Shown piece after piece: positions 6,968 to 11,186 of a stretch of DNA of 11,186 nt. The translations under genes and the position numbers were made by a program. The notes below the pieces were generated by a model. It was not told the DNA's origin, searched no databases, and was given only the letters and a program-made list of their open reading frames with translations. How positions within the stretch are numbered: the first letter of the stretch is position 1; every line of letters starts with the position of its first letter. Source of the stretch: Desulfovibrio sp. OttesenSCG-928-G15 (lineage in GTDB: Bacteria; Desulfobacterota; Desulfovibrionia; Desulfovibrionales; Desulfovibrionaceae); assembly GCA_030266525.1 (NCBI GenBank), contig JAJDIC010000071.1:1-11186 (forward strand). The letters run 5' to 3'.

Positions 6968-6999
6968 ACCGATAGGCGTCATCTTGCTATCGGTTTTTT
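6968..6999 (+). terminator. Rho-independent terminator
   Basis: ACCGATAG (6968-6975) pairs with CTATCGGT (6987-6994) around an 11-base loop, and a run of six T (6994-6999) follows on the plus strand. No plus-strand protein gene lies upstream in the window, so the terminated transcript would be non-coding or start within the structured stretch. Confidence 0.65.
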
Positions 7000-7245
7000 G
7001 TCCTGCATGATGCTGACGGTAATGTACGCGATAAATCCATATTGTCAGTATTGTTTTTCTGTAACATGTAAAATACCACGAAAAACATCATAAAAAAAAT
7101 CGCAATAAGGTGCTTGATTAAGACAGATATTGTATTCATATATAGAATATTGCAGCAGAAAATATTTGCGCATTCCTTGTATGGCGCTGCGCGAAGCGAC
7201 TGGCCGCCGCATCCCCACAAAAATGTTAGCCGTAATGGCTTCAGC

Positions 7246-7277
7246 TTGACGCTTGTTCCTTAAGGCGGCACTATAAA
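7246..7277 (+). promoter_or_regulatory. Weak promoter candidate upstream of the integrase
   Basis: TTGACG (7246-7251) and TATAAA (7272-7277) resemble -35 and -10 boxes but are 20 bases apart, longer than the preferred 16-18. The expected start near 7284 leaves a leader of about 79 bases before the ATG at 7363. Offered as the best visible pair only. Confidence 0.25.
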
Positions 7278-7362
7278 TACTTCGGTGGGATACGGCCCAT
7301 TCCCAGAGAAAAAATCCTGTTCTTTGAGCGCAACGTGGTTTACGCCCTACGAGGAGTGTACC

Positions 7363-8490
7363 ATGGCATCGAAGATCACGAAAGATGGACGAATCCGGTG
7401 GAAAGGGAGAATCCAGAAGCAGGGGAAGATAAAGCAGAAGTTGTTCGACACCAAGGCGCAAGCTCTGGAATGGGAGGCGACAGAAAGAAAAGCGGATTGG
7501 AGCCTGACCGACACGGCCTGTTCTCTGCGCGAGTGGGCAGAAAAGTATCTGGATCATAGCCGCAAGTTTTCCATTGGGGTGTATCAGAGAAAGAAACAAG
7601 CCTTCCGTAATCTGTTTGCAGCAACGCACAGAGGTAGGCTGATCGTAAACGCAAACGATCCTGTTGCTTCACTCACTCCCGGCAAGGTGCTTGCAGTTTT
7701 GTCCGTGCAGTTCGAGACACGCGGCGGGAACGCCGCTAATGCGGACCGTAAAGAACTCGTAGCCGCGTGGCATTGGGGCATGAAGTACCTCGGATTGACG
7801 CAGCCCAACCCGTGTATGGTTGAAAAGTTTCCGGAAAAGCGGCAGCCGCGCTATGTTCCTCCTGAAGAGGATTTTTGGAAAGCCTTCAATCAGACAGCAG
7901 GGCAAAATCGGGTCATGCTGGAAACCTATCTGTACATGGGTGCCAGGCGAAGCGAAGTGTTCCGGTTACAATGGGAAGATGTGGACTTTGCCAACTCCCG
8001 GATCAGGTTTTCAACACGCAAGCGACAAGGCGGCACATTGGAATACGATTGGCTTCCCATGCCCGCAATACTGCGGAATAGTTTGCAGCATTGGCAAGAG
8101 AGCCGAAAGTTCCCGGAAAGCCCTTTTATCTTTCTTTGTGAAGATAAAAATGCGCATGAGGCCTACAGGCAGCCGTTCAGGACCAGAGCGAGCTTCATGC
8201 GAACGCTTTGCAGCAAGGCAGGGGTTAAACATTTCGGGTTCCACGCCATTCGGCACCTGACGGCCTCCATCTTGTATGAAATGGGGCAACCCGTAAGTGT
8301 GATTCAGGCGGTCCTGCGGCATAAGTCGCCCAACACAACGGCGATGTACCTAAGGTCGCTTGGTCTGGAAGAAACAAGAGCTGCTCTCGACAGTATGGCA
8401 GATCGTTTTCAGCACACGCGGACCAGATGCGACATAAGCAAATCACCTGTCATCATGAACACTGAAATGCAGACGGCTGAATGTGCGTAG
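7363..8490 (+). CDS. Tyrosine recombinase / phage-type integrase
   Basis: The start is the ATG at 7363 (375 residues), because GAGGAG lies at 7351-7356; the longer frame from 7285 lacks a comparable site. The N-terminus (1-45) is a basic, strand-rich arm-binding-like region (DGRIRWKGRIQ, 8-18). A core-binding SAM-like helical domain spans about 55-145 and the catalytic domain about 165-350. Catalytic residues are all visible: R195 in GARRSE (193-198), a lysine near 220, H294 and R297 in FHAIRH, H320 in LRHKSP and the nucleophile Y329 in AMYLR. It would cut and rejoin DNA at specific sites to integrate or excise an element. Its stop is 8 bases before the AAACCGTTTC pair and 114 before an 82-bp repeat, the usual place of an integrase next to its attachment site. 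No partner excisionase is visible. Confidence 0.92.
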   Translation: MASKITKDGRIRWKGRIQKQGKIKQKLFDTKAQALEWEATERKADWSLTDTACSLREWAEKYLDHSRKFSIGVYQRKKQAFRNLFAATHRGRLIVNANDPVASLTPGKVLAVLSVQFETRGGNAANADRKELVAAWHWGMKYLGLTQPNPCMVEKFPEKRQPRYVPPEEDFWKAFNQTAGQNRVMLETYLYMGARRSEVFRLQWEDVDFANSRIRFSTRKRQGGTLEYDWLPMPAILRNSLQHWQESRKFPESPFIFLCEDKNAHEAYRQPFRTRASFMRTLCSKAGVKHFGFHAIRHLTASILYEMGQPVSVIQAVLRHKSPNTTAMYLRSLGLEETRAALDSMADRFQHTRTRCDISKSPVIMNTEMQTAECA

Positions 8491-8497
8491 CAAAAGC

Positions 8498-8519
8498 AAA
8501 CCGTTTCCAAAAGCGTTTC
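8498..8519. repeat. Tandem AAACCGTTTC / AAAGCGTTTC pair, right copy
   Basis: AAACCGTTTC (8498-8507) and AAAGCGTTTC (8510-8519) repeat with a 12-base period. The 24-base stretch matches 1808-1831 except at three positions. It begins 8 bases after the integrase stop. An inverted GAAACGCT lies at 8700-8707, paralleling 1907-1914 at the other side. Confidence 0.6.
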
Positions 8520-8530
8520 GGCAGAAAGAA

Positions 8531-8548
8531 CGCTTCAATTTTGAAGCG
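8531..8548. other. Perfect hairpin/palindrome after the integrase
   Basis: CGCTTCAA (8531-8538) and TTGAAGCG (8541-8548) form an 8-bp stem with a two-base centre about 40 bases past the integrase stop. AT-rich DNA without a T-run follows, so it could be an mRNA end or a protein-binding palindrome. Confidence 0.4.
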
Positions 8549-8603
8549 ATAACTATGTAAAATATATAACGTAACCACTTGGTGCGTTTTGGGGATTACT
8601 CCC

Positions 8604-8685
8604 CCGAAAGGGGAGCGAAGCACCCCCGCCCCAACTCTTAAGAAAGGGGAGCGAAGCAATCCCTTTCCTCTTATCTCTTCCCAAA
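8604..8685. repeat. 82-bp direct repeat, copy 2
   Basis: Same orientation as 1618-1699, with 80 of 82 positions identical. The two internal GAAAGGGGAGCGAAGCA units (from 8606 and 8642) are fully identical here, whereas copy 1 has one change. Upstream CCCC extends it into a CCCC-GAAA-GGGG hairpin not shared by copy 1. Confidence 0.9.
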
Positions 8686-8697
8686 CAGCGGGAGTCG

Positions 8698-8826
8698 GGG
8701 AAACGCTGAGTTTTTTCATCTGGCAAGGCGCGCACTTTTTTTGAAGAGGGGCTGGACTCTTAAGTCCTGCCCCTCTTCAAAAAAAGTGCAGCAACGCAGT
8801 CCAGATGAAAAAAATCAGCGTTTCCC
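8698..8826. repeat. 129-bp imperfect palindrome overlapping the end of the GGDEF/TPR gene
   Basis: The inner arms are 21-bp perfect inverts (8732-8752 and 8769-8789) running GCAC-T7-GAAGAGGGGC and its complement, with GGACT/AGTCC at the centre (8754-8767). The outer arms of 26 bp (8698-8723 and 8801-8826), GGGAAACGCTGA...CATCTGG, match with one mismatch. Between inner and outer arms are unmatched segments of 8 and 11 bases. The right arm ends on the first base of the gene's stop triplet. The A-tract follows the GC stem on both strands, so this is not a standard T-run terminator, though such a hairpin may still end transcripts from either side. Confidence 0.85.
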
Positions 8827-11186
8827 TAGACGGCTTTGAGCCTGGCTTCCCTGCCCTCCTTATCCCGACCGAGGGCGTCAAGCGCTCTGGCAAGCTGGAG
8901 CCAGACGCTTTTCAGTTCCGGTCGAAGCGATACGCTTTGGCGGGCAAAGGAGGCGGCCATTTCCGGGTCTTCTTCCGCATCGAGATATAGCCGGGCAAGC
9001 AGGCCCATGGCAAGCGCGTCTTGCGGGTCGTGCAGCAGGGCTTCATGCAGGTGTTCACGCGCTTCATCCGGCTTGCCTTCGCTTATGCACAGCCGCGCGA
9101 AATGGCGGAAGGTCAGGCCTTCACCGCCCGGCAATCCGGCTGCTTTTTCGTACATTTCCCTGGCCTCTGCTGCGTTGCCCCTGCTTTCGGCCAACTGGCC
9201 CAGACGAATAATGGCGAATAGGTGCCCAGGATCTTTTGCAAGGCAGGCTGTGTACTGGTTTTTTGCCTCGTCAGGCCTGTTTTGCGACTGGTGCATGAAG
9301 CCGAGGTTGTACAAGGCCATGGCATCATCCGCATTGCAGTCCAGGGCGCGGGAAAAATGCCGTTCCGCTTCGGAATGCCGGTTCAGCCCGGCAAGGCAGA
9401 TACCGAGCGAGTTCCACGCCATGCCGTTTTTTTCATCCGCAAGCAGCGCTCTCTGGTATTCGCGTATGGCCCCGAAGGTGTCTCCCTGGCTAAACCTTTT
9501 GTCCGCGCTGATATTCAGGGCTAGCGTATCAAGCACGCCTACGTGGGGCTCGGGCAGCAACATGCCGTATTCCAGGGCTTTGCGGCAGTTCTCCAGGGCG
9601 TCAGCCTTGCGAAAATCCAGACAGGGGTGCGGGGCTATGCCCACAGCCACATCCAGGCCAAGGCGATTGGACAGTTCCGAGGAAAGGGCCTCGTACTTGG
9701 TCGCAAGGCTGTTGTCAAAAGCTCCTGGATGGTAAAAAATGAGACTGTTCAGGCCATAGCGCCCGCCAAACATGGCGTTTTGACCGGGCAGGGCGGCCAG
9801 GTCTTCCAGGCAGAGGTTGACGGCTTCGGCCATGAACCTGGCCGGGTTGTCCGCATTGGGGGCAAGGTCGCCAAATTCATTGTCCGGCTTCGGGGCAAGG
9901 CGGACCAGAGCGAGGGAGAAGCCTTCCGCGCTGTCTCTGTGTTCGGCCCACTCGGCCAGAAAATCGCCGTGGCGCAAAAGCCCGGTTGCAGAATCGCGCC
10001 TGCCTTCATTCCCCTTGGCCTTGGCCTGGCTGCCCTGTTCTTCGGGCATGAGCACAAGGTGGTCGCCCGGCGCAATAGCCACACCCGGGTCGCCAAGATG
10101 AATGACTTCTGCCTGGGATATGTTCTCATGTACGTCCATGAGCACGATTTCCCCCTTGTACAGGGGAGAAAGGCCGGTTTTGCCGCTTTGGCCACGTTGC
10201 GGTTCCCACAGGGAAAAGCGCTGCCCCTCGCGGGCGTGCACCTGCGTGCCAAGGCTGACCATTACCCTGGACAAGGGCAGCACCTCCAGCACCCGGCCCC
10301 CATCGGACAAAATGGTGCCAAAGGCCATAATCGAATCTTCCACAGCTTCCGCGCCGCTTTCGGCCAGATTGTCGTCCGCAAGGGCTGCGGCCAGGCGGGC
10401 TTTGCGCAGTACAAGTCGTGCCTGCTCCTGCGACGGGCGCATAAAGAGGCTCCCGCTCATATCGTGCGGGTACAGGGTATAGCCAACGGAGGCATGCAGG
10501 CCGATACGCTTGCCGCTCAAGGTATGCTCCAGGGAAACCTGGCGCAGGGCCTGAACGATTTCCGTTGCCAGATGGCGACAGGACTTGGCGCTGGCGGAAG
10601 GCAGAAGCACGGCGAATTCCGAGTCGCCGGTGCGGGCGGCAAGGGCCTGTTCCGGGCAGTTTTCCACCAGGGCGTCGGCCAGGGCCGTCATCAGGTCGTC
10701 GGCGAACTGGTACCCGAATTCTTTGACAATATCTTTCAGCGCAGCCAGTCGGACGATAAGGGTGCCAATGGAGGAAGATCGGGCTTCGCCGCTGCCGGAA
10801 ACGGAATTTTCCCGCGTGTTGCCGAGTATTTTCGGGGCGCTCCTGCCGGTTGTGGATGACTTGCCGGCGGTGGCGGCGCGGGGTTCCGGCAGGAAGGGCT
10901 CACGCAGCATGTCTATTTCCCGCTCCATGCAGCGCAGCAGGTAGTGGCGACTGAAAAGGCCGGTTGCCGGGTCACACAGACTGCGCTTGTATAGCAGGAC
11001 GTTGTCTGTGATCAGCGCGCCCAGTGCGGGCCATGCGGCTACAAGCGGGGCGGCTTCCTTTTGGGTGACGCCGCGCGCGACAAAAATGCCCAGCAGGCTG
11101 CCGCCGTCGTCCACCAGGGGCAGCATGAGCTTTTTTTCCTCTTTGACAAAGGAGGCCGACTGGGCGTTACGGCTTCGGGGGAAGTG
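8826..11186 (-). CDS. GAF-like/double degenerate GGDEF/TPR protein (5' end outside the window)
   Basis: The frame is open from 8826 through the right edge (786 residues visible), so the true start lies beyond it. Numbering here is from the Met at 11126. Residues before ~40 look like the end of a GAF-like sensor (LPLVDDGGSLLGIFVARGV). A first GGDEF domain begins at DPATGLFSRHYL (52-63), has a low-complexity insert (about 78-120), and carries TGDSEF (166-171) where RxGGDEF is expected. A linker with beta-rich character (about 270-360) is followed by a second, more eroded domain starting DSATGLL (378-384), with FGGRYGLN (453-460) in place of the signature. TPR units fill about 542-766. Both signatures are altered, so cyclase activity is doubtful and a c-di-GMP or protein-scaffold role is more likely (inference). 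It is GC-rich, unlike the cluster to its left, and looks like resident chromosome. Confidence 0.85.
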   Translation of the reverse strand, partial: HFPRSRNAQSASFVKEEKKLMLPLVDDGGSLLGIFVARGVTQKEAAPLVAAWPALGALITDNVLLYKRSLCDPATGLFSRHYLLRCMEREIDMLREPFLPEPRAATAGKSSTTGRSAPKILGNTRENSVSGSGEARSSSIGTLIVRLAALKDIVKEFGYQFADDLMTALADALVENCPEQALAARTGDSEFAVLLPSASAKSCRHLATEIVQALRQVSLEHTLSGKRIGLHASVGYTLYPHDMSGSLFMRPSQEQARLVLRKARLAAALADDNLAESGAEAVEDSIMAFGTILSDGGRVLEVLPLSRVMVSLGTQVHAREGQRFSLWEPQRGQSGKTGLSPLYKGEIVLMDVHENISQAEVIHLGDPGVAIAPGDHLVLMPEEQGSQAKAKGNEGRRDSATGLLRHGDFLAEWAEHRDSAEGFSLALVRLAPKPDNEFGDLAPNADNPARFMAEAVNLCLEDLAALPGQNAMFGGRYGLNSLIFYHPGAFDNSLATKYEALSSELSNRLGLDVAVGIAPHPCLDFRKADALENCRKALEYGMLLPEPHVGVLDTLALNISADKRFSQGDTFGAIREYQRALLADEKNGMAWNSLGICLAGLNRHSEAERHFSRALDCNADDAMALYNLGFMHQSQNRPDEAKNQYTACLAKDPGHLFAIIRLGQLAESRGNAAEAREMYEKAAGLPGGEGLTFRHFARLCISEGKPDEAREHLHEALLHDPQDALAMGLLARLYLDAEEDPEMAASFARQSVSLRPELKSVWLQLARALDALGRDKEGREARLKAV

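Larger units (their letters stand above)
5518..7362. other. 1.8-kb stretch without a supported protein gene, dense in inverted repeats
   Basis: Long frames exist here on both strands (for example minus 5677-6072, plus 5717-6112, minus 6133-6603, plus 6265-6546, minus 7045-7629). They overlap each other, have skewed composition, lack ribosome-binding sequences and show no recognisable domain, so I do not call them. The region holds the cluster promoter, three adjacent stem-loops (5858-5987), two ~105-bp elements with inverted ends, three GACTGNNCACGC copies (6303-6314, 6323-6334, 6357-6368), a run of hairpins (6548-6957), a plus-strand terminator and an AT-rich leader before the integrase. Confidence 0.65.

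Noticed and set aside
7285..7362. Longer integrase start adding 26 residues
   Set aside because: The added residues are not typical of integrase N-termini, and GAGGAG sits at correct spacing before the ATG at 7363.
5518..7362. CRISPR array or tRNA gene as integration target
   Set aside because: No regularly spaced identical repeats with unique spacers, and no cloverleaf or tRNA 3' end seen by eye near the integrase or either 82-bp repeat.
8698..8826. Calling the palindrome a standard intrinsic terminator
   Set aside because: On both strands the T-tract precedes the GC stem and an A-tract follows it, so no terminal U-run would be transcribed after the stem.
9543..10859. 438-residue plus-strand frame
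   Set aside because: It is antisense to the GGDEF/TPR gene in GC-rich DNA; the minus strand has clear domains and the plus translation has none.

Overview
The window looks like a chromosomal segment of a Desulfovibrio-like deltaproteobacterium. This rests on the family look of the long GGDEF/TPR protein, the transposase fragment and the style of the intergenic repeats; no rRNA or other marker gene is present to confirm it. Base composition is uneven. The right-hand GGDEF/TPR gene is GC-rich, while the membrane-protein genes at about 2.5-5.5 kb and the stretches at 5.5-6.0 and 7.0-7.3 kb are much more AT-rich, which suggests horizontally acquired DNA.

Layout: (1) 1-300, the 5' end of an IS5-type insertion sequence (minus strand, cut by the window edge). 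(2) 507-1535, a nucleotide-sugar 4-epimerase (minus). (3) 1536-1947, a gene-free stretch with one copy of an 82-bp repeat, a tandem 10-mer and hairpins. (4) 1948-5517, five minus-strand genes. In transcription order they are a GT-C-like membrane protein, a small EamA/SMR-type membrane protein, a GT2 polyprenyl-phosphate glycosyltransferase, a DUF2304 membrane protein and a SAM methyltransferase; the last three are joined by ATGA stop/start overlaps. (5) 5518-7362, about 1.8 kb without a convincing protein gene but dense in inverted repeats, with two diverged copies of a ~105-bp element with inverted ends, and a rho-independent terminator on the plus strand. (6) 7363-8490, an intact tyrosine recombinase (plus). 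(7) 8491-8826, the second tandem 10-mer, the second 82-bp repeat copy and a 129-bp imperfect palindrome. (8) 8826 to the right edge, a protein with two degenerate GGDEF domains and C-terminal TPRs (minus, start outside the window).

The five-gene cluster fits a Gtr/Arn-like glycan-modification route. The GT2 enzyme would load a sugar on undecaprenyl phosphate, the SMR-like protein (perhaps with DUF2304) would help move it across the membrane, the GT-C-like protein would transfer it to a periplasmic acceptor, and the methyltransferase could trim the product. The epimerase could supply a UDP-sugar.

The most interesting point is the arrangement. The cluster, the structured non-coding stretch and the integrase lie between two direct 82-bp repeats (1618-1699 and 8604-8685, two mismatches). 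Just inside each copy is a 12-bp-period pair of AAACCGTTTC-like sequences, the right pair starting 8 bp after the integrase stop. This resembles the ends of a ~7 kb integrative island, although the 82-bp unit may instead be an ordinary dispersed repeat.
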